Of a DNA stretch of 64,000 nt, positions 9,955-21,597 are shown in pieces. Both the position numbers and the translations under genes were made by a program. Each line of letters opens with the position of its first letter. Position 1 is the stretch's first letter. The notes below the pieces were generated by a model, which saw nothing but the letters and a program-made list of their open reading frames with translations, was not told the origin of the DNA and did not search any database. The DNA is from Arabidopsis thaliana (taxonomy: Eukaryota > Streptophyta > Magnoliopsida > Brassicales > Brassicaceae): positions 2,047,001 through 2,111,000 of the forward strand of contig NC_003075.7 in the NCBI RefSeq assembly GCF_000001735.4, written 5' to 3'.

Positions 9955-10475
9955 GTTTACGACTACTTAACGACGATAATAAACGGTCGCTTAAAAACTG
10001 TCGCAAAATATTGCAGTCCCAAATCGGTCGCTTATCAGCGACGAATTTCGGACACATAAGGTTAGTCGTAAATAAGCGACTGATTTGTGATGGGTATAAA
10101 GAAGTGGCAGATATGCGACTAAACTGCAACAACGTACATTTAGGTACATACGTTACAATATAGTCGCAAAATAGTCTTTCCCTTTTGCGACTAAGTTACG
10201 ACGCCTTGTAATGTAATCGCAAAATAGTATCGTTTTAGCAACGATTGTGCCACTATGTAACAATTTTGTGTAATTTGATTTAGTCACAAATTGGTCACAG
10301 TTTTGTAATGGGTCGGTCACATTATTGTCACATATTTTGAATAAGTTTGGTCACAAAGTGGTCATAGTTATATAATTGGTTTGGTCACAAATTAGTCACA
10401 TGTATTGTTTTGGTTTGGTCACAAAGTAGTCACATGTATTGTTTTGGTTTAGTCACAAATTGGTCTTATGTTTGG
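9955..10475. repeat. CACTA subterminal repeats
   Basis: Many copies of TCGCAAA/TTTGCGAC-like motifs, then about 34-bp units of GGTTTGGTCACAAA-TAGTCACATG-type sequence at 10370-10470. In characterised CACTA elements such motifs are binding sites for the element's own DNA-binding protein. Confidence 0.6.
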
Positions 10476-10627
10476 AATGATAAACATGATTAATATCGAT
10501 TCAAAAGCCAATAATCCCTAATCATGTTAACATTAAGACACTAATTATGTTTACATTCAGAAAATCATAGTCATAGAAATCCTAAACAAGTTTCAACAAA
10601 AACAACAAAAGCTACAAAAGATCAAGT

Positions 10628-13252
10628 TTAATGGTTAGAAGAAGTGTTAGAAATAGTAGCTAAAGTGGAGACTAAGGGTGTGGTGCATGCAACTGTGATG
10701 GCTGGTGCGGGGGTTGTGGTGGTTGGAAGTGTGGATGGAGTTGTGTTGGTTGGATGTGTGTCTGGTTCATGTTGAGTAGAATCAGTTGACAAATAAGCAG
10801 CCAACTCAGGATCTTTTTTCTTTCATGAAGAGGACGAGCTTCTCCAAGCTGGCTATCCGAGATTGAGATTGGCGATGCTCCTCATCAAGTTTTGCATTTT
10901 GCTCCTCTTGTTCAGATATCTTGAGCTGCAGCTGCTCTTGAAGTTGCGCAACAGTTGAAGTAGAAGAGCTTGCATAACTCTCTTTCCTTTTTCTTTTGTT
11001 CAGTGTCTCTAGAAGCGATCCAAGGCCAAAAGGGTTCCCTTTGTCATCTATATGAGTACACTGAAACAAGAAGACAAATACAATCACCAAAGACATTCAT
11101 AATTACTCTAAGTATCCATTGCTCATAATCAATCATATTCCAAGCAAACAAAGACAAGCAGATTGTAAGCAAAATAAAAACGGAAATGAATTACCTTAAG
11201 AAAAATCTTATTCTTTTCATCAATGATGAGCGTACGATGAGTTGAATGTTGCGAGGAATTATCAGACACTTGAGGACCATCCTCATCCATTTCAGACATC
11301 CTCTCTTCCAGTATCTTCACATAAGCCTCACCAACATGCTGAGATTTCTGATCTACAAAAGATCCATCAACCCTTGTATGTGTTTGCATAAACACTTCCC
11401 CATATGATACATGACGCTTCAAACGTTCCTCTTGCCAAAGAAAATCAAATAGACAAAGACAAGCTTAGACAAGCCTATGTGGAGGTAATTATAGAAAGCT
11501 GTTAAGTGAACTGTTTGGATGGAAAGAAAACTCTTACCATTTCTTGATGAACTTGCACAAAAGATTTCTGACCGGCTAAGTGTTTGTGCACTCCAAGACC
11601 TCCACGATCTGAGTTTCTACAGTTTGAAGTTGTCTCACTTTTCAGCTGAGCATCTTCAGTGTTCCAATGCACCCACATTTGTTTCCAAAGTGTATCACGA
11701 ATCCATGGTGGTTGTTCACCACTCTTCTTTGCTTGACTGACAATCCCTTTCATCCTTTTCTTGGCTATAACCAAGAAACTTTCTTTAACGAGTTCAGTAA
11801 TGCCTTCATCCCAATAATACTTCCGCTACATAACAAACAGCTAAGTTAGCAAAGATAGTAAGAGCAACACTAAAGCCAAACAATAACAGAATGAAAGGTA
11901 TTTGTGACATTACCGCAAAATTTCTGAAGTATCTCTCTTGAGTGGCTATTGGAGTAACGTTCCAACTGAAGTAAGGCCCATCACTTCGTCCTAAATATGG
12001 TTGAAATCACTTTAGACAACTTTCCTTTGTGCTAGTTAAACCTGCCTATGTTACTTTTGATTAAACCACCAAGACATTCCAAATATAAACATAATCGACT
12101 TTAGTTGATGCAACCAACAGAGAATTAGCAAAAATGAAATGGTTTTGAAACAATAACAGAAAACAAAAACTCACGGACCAAAACAAAGACTGCAGATTAA
12201 AACAAAGACTGCAGACCAAAACCAAAACTATTTTAAAACGACTTTAGGTGAGCTAACACTTAACATTACCAACAGACCAAACAAAGATTGCAGACCAAAT
12301 CGACTTTATGTGAGCCAACACAAAACAAAGACAAGGAGACCAAAACTTTTGACTGTAGACCAAATCGACTTTAGGTGAGCCAACACTTAACAAATACAAG
12401 CAGACCAAACACAGACTGCAGACCAAATCGATGAATGTGTGAGCCAACATAAAACAAAGAAGTTCAGACCAAAGAAAGACTGTAGACCAAATCATTGCAC
12501 TAGAGCCAACACTAAAGCCAAATAAAAATTTGTCTAGAGCCAACACAAAACAAAGAGTGCAGACCAATACAAAGACTCCAGACCATACTTAGCTTAATCA
12601 CCATTCATAATCTTCATCTGTTTCTAGAAGGAGAGAAAGATAGAGCTTACCAGAGAGTCTCGACTTCTGGAATAGGCTCCTGAGACAGAACCGAAAGTTG
12701 TTGTCGGCCAGGCAGGGCAAGTAAGCGATCCAACAGCTCTTGGTAGTCGACATTAGGGTTTTGTTCTTCTTTGTCGACTTCCTCTCCATCTTCTTCCCCG
12801 ACTTCCTCCCTATCTGTTTCCCCATCGTCCTCCTCATCTTCCTCTTCATGATTTTGAAGTTTTGGTATGAACTGTGTCTCCGGTGGATCCTGAGCAAGCT
12901 GTTCTTGAAGATGAGGAATCTGATGTTGACGAGCAGGAGGTGTGGTTGCTTTCGACGAATAAGAAGCGGTTGTTGAGAGCCAAATTGCGAGTGAGAACGA
13001 GCAGGAGTCGGGGTTTGTGTCGTTTGGGGTGGTGATTTCTGGGGTCGTGTCGCCGGCAGATTTTGGGAAGGAAGACTTCTATTTGAATGTGTAACGGAGA
13101 GCGTCGCCATTAGGGTTTGAGGACAGAGAAGAACCTCCGACTTCACTCCCACGGCCGAGAGGATTTTTACCGTAAAAAACCTTTGCCTTCGGCGTAGATT
13201 CCCTACCTCGACCTCGACTTCCTGACGATTTTCCTTTACCACCACCAGCCAT
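10628..13252 (-). pseudogene. CACTA Ptta/En/Spm-family protein (TNP1-like), PF03004
   Basis: A multi-exon gene read right to left. Exon 1 starts at 13252 (MAGGGKGKSSGSRGRGR) and carries an acidic stretch plus DYQELLDRLLALPGRQQL near 12690. Then come exon 2 (about 11990-11914, DGPYFSWNVTP...ERYFRNFA), exon 3 (about 11827-11538, KYYWDEGITELV, WIRDTLWKQMW, GGLGVHKHLAGQKSF), exon 4 (about 11439-11195, FMQTHTRVDGSFVDQ, RTLIIDEKNKIFLK) and exon 5 (about 11060-10628, CTHIDDKGNPFGLGSL, then a coiled coil rich in Glu/Gln). Introns have GT/AG ends. Damage: at least two frameshifts in exon 1, and one extra A in the run near 10815 that replaces a normal MKEKDPELAAYL end with a stop. The family is thought to bind the element's terminal repeats. 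Confidence 0.85.
12178..12590. repeat. About 64-bp tandem repeats in the CACTA gene intron
   Basis: Units share AGACCAAATCGACTTTA and GAGCCAACAC; the AGACCAAATC element recurs near 12292, 12357, 12421 and 12484. The minus-strand ORF across it is a by-product of the repeat. Confidence 0.7.
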
Positions 13253-13622
13253 AGTTCAAATTCGAGTTTACAAAGAAAAGAATTCCAAACCCTAGATCTA
13301 GAATTTGACTAGAGAACAAGAGGGTTTAGAGAAGAGAAATTAAGAGGATTGAAAGGTATTTTGGAGAGTATTCTAGAGAGAATGAGAATTGAAAACCCTA
13401 GATTGAGAAAAGGAAACGATAAAATGAGAGAAGTCGACAAGTTTATTTCCACTTAAAATAAATAAAGAGTCGCTCTTTGGTCCCTCTTCGGTCGAACTAT
13501 AATTATGCGAGAATCACTTAATATATTTTACAAAATTTTAAAAACGTTGCACAATCGTCGCAAATCAGTCGCAACTCGGTTACGCAAACGTCGCAAAGTG
13601 TGACTATTTTGTAACTATTAGT
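13253..13622. other. 5' flank of CACTA gene
   Basis: Leader and promoter side of the minus-strand gene, with CCCTAGATCTAG-type sequence, then the first GCGAC-type subterminal motifs. No coding region. Confidence 0.4.
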
Positions 13623-14605
13623 AAAACGTCACAAGAAAAAAAAAATCCACATAGTTTGATCCAATCTATTGATAAATATTACTGAAAAGCACTCATTTTA
13701 TTACGTACAGAACTTTAGGTATATAAATGATTGGTTTCATAACTTATTTTAGAACTTGTTTGAAAATATCAATCATGACAATGAAAACTCATGAAACTTA
13801 TCATATAGATTATGTTTTTTTGGATGTATAGTTTGTAAAATTCAGACTTGAAGTGTTTGGTTATGTTTGTATATCTAATATCTATCAAATTAAAGTATCA
13901 ACGTATAAGAAAACATATAAATAGACCAAAATTTTAAAATTTCGAAATGCAAAAATTGATCGTTGGTAATACGTAGGTAATTGGTTGTAAAGTGCGACTG
14001 TTTTCTATTTTCGTCGCAAATAAGTTGCAAAGAGCGACTATTTTGTGACATTTACAAAACGTCACAAGACAAACTTTTTAAATCCACATAGTTTGATCCG
14101 ATCTAGTTCTAAAAATTACTGAAAGCACCCATTTTAGTGATATACAGTACATACAGAACTTTAGACATATAAATGATTGGTTTCATAACTTATTTTAGAA
14201 CTTGTTTGAAAATATCAATCATGACAATGAAAGAACATAGAACTTATCATATATATTAGGTTTTTGTGAATGTTTAGTTTGTAAAGTTCAGATTTGAATT
14301 GTTTGGTTATGTTTTTATATCTAATATCGATTAAATTAAAGTATCAACGTATAAGAAAATATATAAACAGACCAAAACTTTAAAATTTCAAAATGGAAAA
14401 ATCCAGAGTTGGTAATACGTAGGTAATTGGTTGCAAAAAGCGACTGTTTTCTAATATCGTCGCAAATAAGTTGCGAAGATCGATTGCTTTGTGCAAAAAT
14501 CGAGTGGTGGTAGTTACGTAGGTAATTAGTTGCAAATATGCGACTGTTTTCTAGTTTCGTCGCAAATAAGTTGCAAAGATCGACTGTTTTGTGACGTTTA
14601 GGAAA
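13623..14605. repeat. About 433-bp tandem duplication in CACTA subterminal region
   Basis: AAAACGTCACAAG starts a unit at 13623 and again at 14056. The shared order is AATCCACATAGTTTGATCC, then GATTGGTTTCATAAC, AAAGTATCAACGTATAAG and a GCGACTGTTTTCT-TCGTCGCAAATAAG block. A third, partial unit follows at about 14490-14605. The duplicated unit ends in the GCGACTG motifs. Confidence 0.75.
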
Positions 14606-14625
14606 TTTTTACAAATAAAAAAGGA

Positions 14626-14919
14626 TTCAAATGGAATCGAATCGCGAGCGTGTAAGTTGGTTGGCTAGTATGTTAGCAACTGAGCTGGTTACAAATTTGA
14701 TTAACAATTGTGAAGATAATTACTTAAAAAGACACTGAAAATTACATTAAAATAAAAGTTTTATTTATATAAATTTTACAAATACACAAAAAAATTATAT
14801 CTATTCTAATTATTCAGATTCTTCATCTTCTTCTTCTTTATCTTCATCCTTGGATGTTGATTCATTACAGTGAAATTCATCTCCTTCTTGATAACACTGT
14901 ATTTTACTCATTTTAGACA
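14626..14919. other. Unassigned junction with possible acidic C-terminal ORF
   Basis: On the minus strand a frame ending at 14810 reads a Glu/Asp-rich tail (KDEDKEEEDEESE then stop). It could be the end of a lost transposon protein but is too short to assign. A tRNA-like box pair near 14650-14690 (minus) is weak. Confidence 0.25.
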
Positions 14920-15481
14920 TGTATTTATCATCATTTAGCTTAGTGACCACTCATTGTATCATATCATTTTGCATCACATTTAGCTTATTTTGCACACTTA
15001 GGCATTTAGGATCATCTTGCATACATATTGCATGTTTTGGTGTGTTTTCAGGTGCAGAAGGAGCTTACAAGGAATCTACTCGACCCTCTACTCTATCAAA
15101 CCAAGAGGGAAGCAGCAAAGCAATTCACTCGATTCCTTTACTCGATCCAGGCAGCCACAAAGGAGGCAGCAGACACCCCTCGACCCTCCTACTCGATCCT
15201 CTACTCGACCTCTTTACTCGATCAAGGGCGACCTAGTCTACAAGACTTGTTGATCGTTCAAAGCGTCTTCGGATCTTCCTCATTCTCCACTGGACCAGAC
15301 ATCTTAGCATACAGATAGGAGAGGAAGAAGCATCTACTCGACCAATTGATCACTCGGAGCATGGAGGCAAAAGGCGCAGACTTTGCTCCACCCTCTTTAC
15401 TCGATCCCCAAGATCGAGCATCCATCCAAACCGCCTCAAGTCTCTTGTCTTCTAGTGAATCTAGGGTTTTTGAGACTTTAG

Positions 15482-15489
15482 TATAAATA
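15482..15489 (+). promoter_or_regulatory. TATA box of Athila LTR
   Basis: TATAAATA in the middle of the LTR, in the usual U3 position. Confidence 0.55.
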
Positions 15490-16151
15490 GGTCACTTTGG
15501 GATTTGTCCAAAGGACCAAGTTTTTATCTCTTAGTTTTTCTTTGTGTTCTTGAATCTTAAAACCTTAATTACTCTTAATATATTTCGTTTTTGCATTTAG
15601 TTCTTTGAGCAAAGTTGTTTATCTTGTTTAGCTCTACATTTTGATATGATTTGAGTAATTTTTGGGTTTGTGCTCTTGAGTATGTTGCTTGAGTAGTGAT
15701 TAGGGTTCTTGAGGATGGATTAGATTATGGTAATCTCTAGGTTAGTCAGGTGGTTAAGATTAGGTTAGATCCCTTCTGGATTTGTTGGCCCCTATGCGGT
15801 TTTTGCTGGCTAATGTGGGAATTCGACCATAGGTATCCAGCGTCCAAAAGACATTCATATGGATGTCTGATCTACGAATTCCAGAGATTTGTAGATTATA
15901 GCCCAAGAGATTGGATGTTTAGACTGCTTATTGACTTTGGTAGATTGTTGCTTAAACCCTGCTCTTCTATGTTTCATCAACGAGAGTTGAGATTAGGAAG
16001 TGGTAGAGTTATGGGGGTCTCTATCACGAGAGTGGATTGACCCGGTGTTTGAATCTATCGTCTATGGTATCTGCCTTTCGCTTGTTAGCCACCTAATGAA
16101 CCCTAAAGTTGCCCTTATTAATGAATCCATCCTTATGACTTCTATTATTCT

Positions 16152-16223
16152 TAAATAAAAGTGCAATCACGGGGTGAATACAAATAATTATTTGTATTCA
16201 CCCCCTGATTGTACTTTTATTTA
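16152..16223. repeat. 72-bp near-perfect palindrome in Athila LTR
   Basis: Two 36-base arms meet at 16187/16188 with no spacer. By eye they differ at two positions only. The core is CAAATAATTATTTG, with GGGGTGAATA/TATTCACCCC beside it. Confidence 0.85.
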
Positions 16224-16546
16224 CTTGTTATTTCATTCACCTGTTGATTGCATTTTTAATTCTTAAATTTATCACCTGTTGGTTCTACTCGACCCAATGA
16301 TCGAGTAGGGCTCTTAAGTTCTCATATTTGTTGTTTGAATCCTGACATAGGATTGTTACTAGAAACAAACCATCATTATAATCTGGCTTGACTTAGTTGC
16401 TTCTTTGCACATCTTGATTTCTAGCAATAACAGTGGACCGGATTGATACCCCCTATAGCTGCATCGACATGTTAGTGTTTAAGGAGAATTGAACTGAACA
16501 CACCAAACTTCAACACATAAGTAGGCCTAAAAAACCTACTTATCAA

Positions 16547-16561
16547 TTTGGCGTCGTTGCC
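16547..16561 (+). other. Primer-binding site of Athila element
   Basis: TTTGGCGTCGTTGCC, one base from the TGGCGCCGTTGCC type used by Athila-lineage elements, one base after the LTR end. Confidence 0.75.
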
Positions 16562-16690
16562 AATTCATTGTTGCATTGTTACATTCAAGATATCAGAAAA
16601 AGTTAAGATCAAGTTCTTTAACAATACTCTAAGTTACTAACTCATCTTTTTGTCTGCTTGTTTTTGTGGTATAGGTACTAATCTTTGTGC

Positions 16691-17098
16691 ATGCAAACTC
16701 GGTCCAAAGGTTCTGCACACCTACTACCTTTCAAAGACATAATTGACAGAATAGCTCGTGAGTTACAAGAAACCAAAGCAAAGGCAGACTGTGATCAACA
16801 AAGCCAAGCTTCTATGGATCAACAGGACAGACCAGTTGATGTTCAAGACCCACCTATAGTTGATCAACCAAGAAACATTGGTGCTGGTGATGCCCCAAGA
16901 AATCATCACCAAAGACAAGGGATAGTGCCACCACCAGTTAAGAACAACAACTTTGAAATCAAGAGTGGTCTCATCTTCATGATCCAAGGAAACAAATTTC
17001 ATGGTTTGACTATGGAAGATCCCGTGGACCATCTTGACAGCTTTGATAAGCTCTGTGGCCTCACCAAGATCAATGGTGTCACTGAAGATATGTTTAAG
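16691..17098 (+). pseudogene. Athila gag N-terminus, truncated
   Basis: Starts MQTRSKGSA (ATG 16691; the frame is open slightly upstream but has no other ATG). A Gln/Asp-rich stretch follows, then the diagnostic [28 protein letters not shown] and [13 protein letters not shown]. This is the Gag polyprotein that forms the particle. The frame runs into Copia-B at 17099; the codons after that (CYDSCSQSL) belong to the Copia LTR. About 136 native codons remain of a much longer gag-pol. Confidence 0.88.
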
Positions 17099-17324
17099 TG
17101 TTACGATTCATGCTCACAGTCACTCTGATTCAATTCTCTCTTTAAACTCGTTGAATCTCAACTCAAGAACAAAATTAAAAGCAATAAACGAAGAACACAA
17201 ATTTGTTACCCAGTTCAGCTAATCGATATGATTAAGCCTACGTCTGGGGCCAGATTCGATCCGGCAATCCACTAACACAAAGAAGAAGAATCTGCTCAAA
17301 GAGCTTTACAACAATGGAGTCTCT

Positions 17325-17365
<41 letters not shown>

Positions 17366-17591
17366 TTCTCTCTCTCAATAGCAGAGATAACAGAATGAAT
17401 AAAGAAGAAAATAACAATTTATGTTTTATACTTGAAACAACAAAAACTCTATCGCGACTAGAGGCTTTGACTTCCTACTTTTCTTCTTCAATTGATAACC
17501 GAGACAAACCGAACTAAACCGACTTCAATCTCCAATCAATTTCTAGGTTAAACCAAACCTTAAAACTGAATCAGAAACCAACATCACAACA
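17099..17591 (-). repeat. Copia-B 3' LTR, 493 bp
   Basis: Minus-strand TGTTGTGATG to CGTAACA. It carries a pure CT run at 17327-17362 and the conserved block shared with 21598-21805. The left flank is Athila gag. Confidence 0.85.
17327..17362. repeat. (CT)n microsatellite in Copia-B LTR
   Basis: About 18 CT units. The Ser/Leu-repeat ORF across it is an artefact. Confidence 0.9.
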
Positions 17592-17676
17592 CTCCACCTT
17601 GATTCAAGTTTCTTTCTCCTTCAAGTGAATTGCATTACTTGGATGTAACCTCTGGTTTTGGCGAATTCTCGCCTGT

Positions 17677-20600
17677 TTACCTGAGCAGCTTCAGGAACTC
17701 CAATGCTGCTTCAAACTTCGAAACTGGTATACCTTTTGTGAGCATATCAGCTGGATTCCTAGTCGTGTGAATCTTATGAACTTCGACTTCACCAGCTTCA
17801 ATAATGTCTCTGATGAAATGATACTTCTTACCAATGTGCTTTGTTCTTTCATGAAAAGCATTGTTCTTTGATAAACATAATGCAGACTGTGAGTCACTTC
17901 ACACTTCAGCAGTCTCAGTTCCAAGCATCATATCATCCAACAAGTTTCTTATCCACATAGCCTCCTTTACAGCCTTAGTAAGAGCTATGTATTCTGCTTC
18001 AGTGGTTGACAGCGCAACAACTGGTTGCAGACATGACTTCCAGCTCACAATGTTGCCTCCCACTGTGAAAACATATCCGCTAATAGACATGTTCTTATCA
18101 AGGTCTGCAGCATGATCTGAATCGCAATAACCCTGCACTTTAAAATCAAATCCTTTAGTATACATCAAGTTTAATCCTATTGACCATTTAAGATACCTCA
18201 ACAACCACTTGACTGCTGTCCAATGTACTTCTCCTTGCTTGCTCATAAACCTGCTAACTAGTCCAATAGCATAAGCTATATCCGGTCTAGTTCCAATCAT
18301 AGCATACATGAGACTGCCGACAACACTAGAGTAGGGAACTTTCTCAGAACCTACTCTTTCATCATCGTTATGAACTGATGACAATTTGAAATGAGCACCA
18401 ATTGGAGTATTCACAACCTTAGCCCCATCCATTCTGAACTTCTGAATTACTCTTTCCAAGTAACTAGTCTGGGACAAGCATAGAGTTCCTTCACTCCTAT
18501 TCCTTATGATATCTATTCCCAATTTCCTACTTGCAGCTCCCATATCCTTCATTTCAAATTCTCTACTCAAAACTTTCTTAAGCTTTTTAATCTCTGTCAT
18601 ACTCTTAGCTGCTAACAACATATCATCAACATAGAGCAGCAAGTAGACACATTCACCATTGCTTACCTCTTTAACATAGACGCATGAATCACTCACACTT
18701 CTACTGAACTTCTGATCCATCATGAATGCATTGAACCGCTTATTCCACTGTCTAGGTGCCTGTTTCAGGCCATAAAGAGATTTCTTTAGCAAACATACTT
18801 GATCTAGTTCAGGATTTACCTCAAAGCCTTCAGGTTGTTCCATGAACAATGTTTGATCAAGTTCTCCATGCAAAAATGCTGTTTTTACATCCATCTGTTC
18901 TAATTCCATGTCCTCTTTAACCATTAGGGATAGTAAGATTCTGATTGATGTGTGTTTCACAACAGGTGAGAACACTTCTTGGTAGTCAATTCCTTCTCTA
19001 TGAGAGAATCCTCTTGCTACCAACCTTGCCTTATATCTTGGTAGCTCAACACCAGGAATTCCAAGCTTCTTCTTGTACAACCAATGACAGCTTATCACTT
19101 TTTGATTCTTAGGTTTGTCGACTATATCCCAGGTTGCATTTTTCAACAGAGAATCCATTTCTTCTATCATGCCTCCATGCCATTTTTCCCAGTCTTTGTC
19201 TTCCTTAACATCATGAAAACATACTGGTTCCTCTGATTCAACTTCTTCTGCCATGACTAGAGCAAAAGCAAACTGAGTATAGTCAGTAAGTTTTGCAGGT
19301 GGTCTAATTGTTCTTCTGACCCTATCTCTAGCCAACTGATAAGTCTTCAGATTGCTTCATGTAACTACTCCTTCAACATCATTATATTCATCTTCAGAAT
19401 CATTGAGCTGGACTTGAGTAGCTCCACCTTGAACCTGATTCTGTGTTTCAAGTTCTGATTTTGGCGGCGTTTCAATCTCAATCTGAGATTCCTGTGTTAC
19501 TGTTTCATCTTCATCTTTGCTTCCTGACTGTAAGTCCTTGAACACTGAATCTTCATTAAACACCACATTTCTGCTGATAACACATTTTTCTTCATCAATT
19601 AACCACACCTTGTAACCTTTAGTGCCTTGAGGATATCCGAGAAACACTCCTTTCAATACTCTCGGTTTTAACTTGCCTTGTTCTTGATGAACATAGGCTA
19701 TAGAACTGAATCTTCTCAGGTGCTTATATCCAGGTTCTCTGTTGAGCCACAACTGCTCTGGCACATTGTGATCAACTGCTGAAGCAGGTGACCTGTTAAT
19801 CAAGTATGCATCTGTTGCTGCAGTCTCAGCTCAAAACGTTTCTTCAAGACCTGATTCATCAAGCATGCACCTCACCTTTTCCATTATTGTTCTATTCATC
19901 CTTTTAGTCACTCCATTCTGCTGAGGAGTATAGGTACACGTCCGGTGTCTTTCAATGCCAGTCTTGGCACAATAGTCATTAAATCTGTTATTACAAAACT
20001 CCAATCCATTGTCAGTTCTTAGAGTTTTGACCTTCTTTCCCACATGATTCTCTACTATTTCCTTCCATTCACAGAACTTATCAAATGTCTCATCTTTCGA
20101 TTTCAGAAACATTAACCAAACTTTTCTAGATTTGTCATCTATAATGGATAAGAAGTATTGTTTACCCGAGATAGATGGAGTAACATTTGGTGATCCCCAC
20201 AAGTCAGCATGAACATATCCAAGTATGTCTTCTGTAACATGTTTACCAACATTAAAACTGAGTTTCTTCGATTTTCCCATAACATAGTGTTCACAGAAGT
20301 CCAAGTCCTTGAATTCCTTTTTCTCAATCAGTCTGTTTGCCTTATAGGATCTTCATATTATTTATGCTCATGTGACCAAGTCTGCTATGCCACAGCTTTG
20401 TGCTGTTCTTAGCACTTTCTGCATTGCAGGTTTCAGTAGCTACTGTGTGTCCATCCAGAATATAGAGACCGTTCATCAAGTATCCACATAAAGCAGTTTT
20501 GCCATTCTTGTAGAATCTCAGTTTTCCTTCTCCACCTTCATGTTTGTAACCAAGAGAGTGAAGTGTCCCAGTAGAGATCAAGTTTCTTCTTAGGTTAGGA

Positions 20601-20965
20601 ACATATCTGACATTTTTCAGCATTCTGATTAAACCTCCATGAGTGTTCAATTTGATGGTACCACATCCTCTTGATTCTACTGTGTGATCATCACCCAAAA
20701 GTATCATTGTTGCTCTATTCTCATTTTCCAGCTTCTTCTTTCTCGCAAAACAATCTCTCTTAACATGAGCTTCCTTTTTACAAAACCAACAAGTCACTCG
20801 CGTTTTAGAGTTAGACCTACCTCTATTCTTTCCTTGACCTTGCTTATCCTGATTCCTCACTTGAGGTCTGCCTCTATCTGTTGTGTAGAGAGCCATGGAC
20901 ACATTTTTGTTGCTTTCTTGAGTCTCTGATAACTTTCTCTCAAGTGACTTGGCGGATGATACCAC
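17677..20965 (-). pseudogene. Copia-B pol (zinc knuckle, integrase, RT, RNase H)
   Basis: Read right to left: a CCHC knuckle (CWFCKKEAHVKRDC), then a jump from KKKLENENRA to LLGDDHT that skips the DSG protease active site; LWHSRLGHMSINNMK of the integrase zinc domain followed by a frameshift; integrase core with the two Asp motifs (VHADLWGSP, LRTDNGLEF) but GVTKRMNRT where the catalytic Glu (ERMNRT) is expected; RT with YKARLVARGFS, MDVKTAFLHGEL and LLYVDDMLL; RNase H with GYCDSDHAAD, STTEAEYIAL, HERTKHI and a natural stop at 17677. In-frame TGA codons occur near 19830 (ETF*AET), near 19357 and near 17899. RT alone is open for 478 codons. Not functional. Confidence 0.93.
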
Positions 20966-21581
20966 ATCTGTACTGAGAGAGTCTTGTTCCCATACTTAAG
21001 AGTATGTTTAAGTTGGATGTAACTAGATGGCAGTAAATTTTGATCAAGACAGCTTGAACCTCTTTTCCAACATAGATTGATAAACTTCCTAACTCAGCCA
21101 GAATCCTCAAAAACTCATCAACATTCTGATCAATGCTCAAAGTATCAACCATCTTGAATGAATACAACTTCAATTGTGTGTATATTCGATTAAGCAAAGA
21201 AGTTTCCATGAACAATTTGTTCAATGTTGCCCAGATCTCTGCAGCGGTCTTACAGTGTTGAACCTTTAAAAGAACTGTATCAGTGATGTGATTAATGATG
21301 AAGTTCTTTGCTTGTTCAGACTGCTCAAACTTAATCGGATCTGGTTCTTCAGTAGCTTGCTTTATATCAGATGCATCATCTTCATATTCTGATTCTTTTT
21401 CCTCTTTCTTTGCCACAGGAACTGTCTTGGTCAATTTAAAATCCGTAAGGCTGTTCTTCAAGCCTAGTACGCCGAGCTGAGCTTCTATTCTTATCTTCCA
21501 AAACGAGAAGTCTCGATCGCCATTGAAGGTTTTAATCTCGACCTTCATCGTCATTACCATCGAGCGAATCTTTCGAACCAA
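20940..21581 (-). pseudogene. Copia-B gag
   Basis: MKVEIKTFNGDRDFSFWKIRI, the usual start of Copia gag (DUF4219/UBN2 type). A Lys/Glu-rich insert follows, then TAAEIWATLNKLF and LYSFKMVDTLSIDQNVDEF. The longest frame begins upstream at 21581, but the Met before KVEIKTF is the likelier start. Near 20995 the frame is lost; the gag C-terminus resumes in the frame of the zinc knuckle (20965 leftward), so a frameshift divides them. Confidence 0.88.
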
Positions 21582-21597
21582 CGTTCCGATACCACTT

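Larger units (their letters stand above)
9893..14625 (-). mobile_element. CACTA (En/Spm) transposon, degenerate
   Basis: The left end reads AACTACAAGAAAACC, one base from the CACTACAAGAAA terminus typical of plant CACTA elements. The subterminal regions on both sides are full of short GCGAC/GTCGC-type motifs (9955-10260 and 13540-14610), as in this superfamily. Between them lies a minus-strand Ptta/En/Spm-type gene. I do not find the matching right terminus (TTTCTTGTAGTG), so the right edge is approximate and probably truncated. The tnp2-type transposase itself is missing. Confidence 0.75.
14920..16545 (+). repeat. Athila 5' LTR, about 1.63 kb
   Basis: From TGTATTTATCATC to CTACTTATCA, just before the primer-binding site. 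It contains GGTGTGTTTTCAGGTGCAGAAGG-type sequence usual near the start of Athila LTRs, a run of CTCGACC/CTCGATC motifs at 15075-15430, a TATA box and a 72-bp palindrome. The length fits Athila LTRs. The several short ORFs here are not genes. Confidence 0.78.
14920..17098 (+). mobile_element. Athila-type Ty3/gypsy element: 5' LTR and gag start
   Basis: A 1.6-kb LTR, a TTTGGCGTCGTTGCC primer-binding site and an N-terminal Athila gag in the right order. It is cut at 17098 by the minus-strand Copia-B element. I do not find the rest of the Athila downstream of Copia-B, so it has been deleted or displaced. Confidence 0.85.

Noticed and set aside
12253..12567. Minus-strand ORF with repeated VWS-type motifs
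   Set aside because: By-product of a 64-bp intronic tandem repeat in the CACTA gene.
12598..13245. 215-codon minus-strand ORF as the CACTA protein
   Set aside because: Mostly the wrong frame; the family-like sequence (MAGGGKGKSS..., DYQELLDRLLALPG) is in the other two frames, so exon 1 is frameshifted.
14640..14700. tRNA gene or SINE on the minus strand
   Set aside because: Box A- and box B-like words are present, but spacing and fold are wrong for a tRNA and no tail or target duplication is seen.
15017..15318. Three overlapping plus-strand ORFs
   Set aside because: Lie in the CTCGACC-rich part of the Athila LTR; no domain and not expected to be coding.
17314..17517. Ser/Leu-repeat ORF
   Set aside because: CT microsatellite in the Copia-B LTR.
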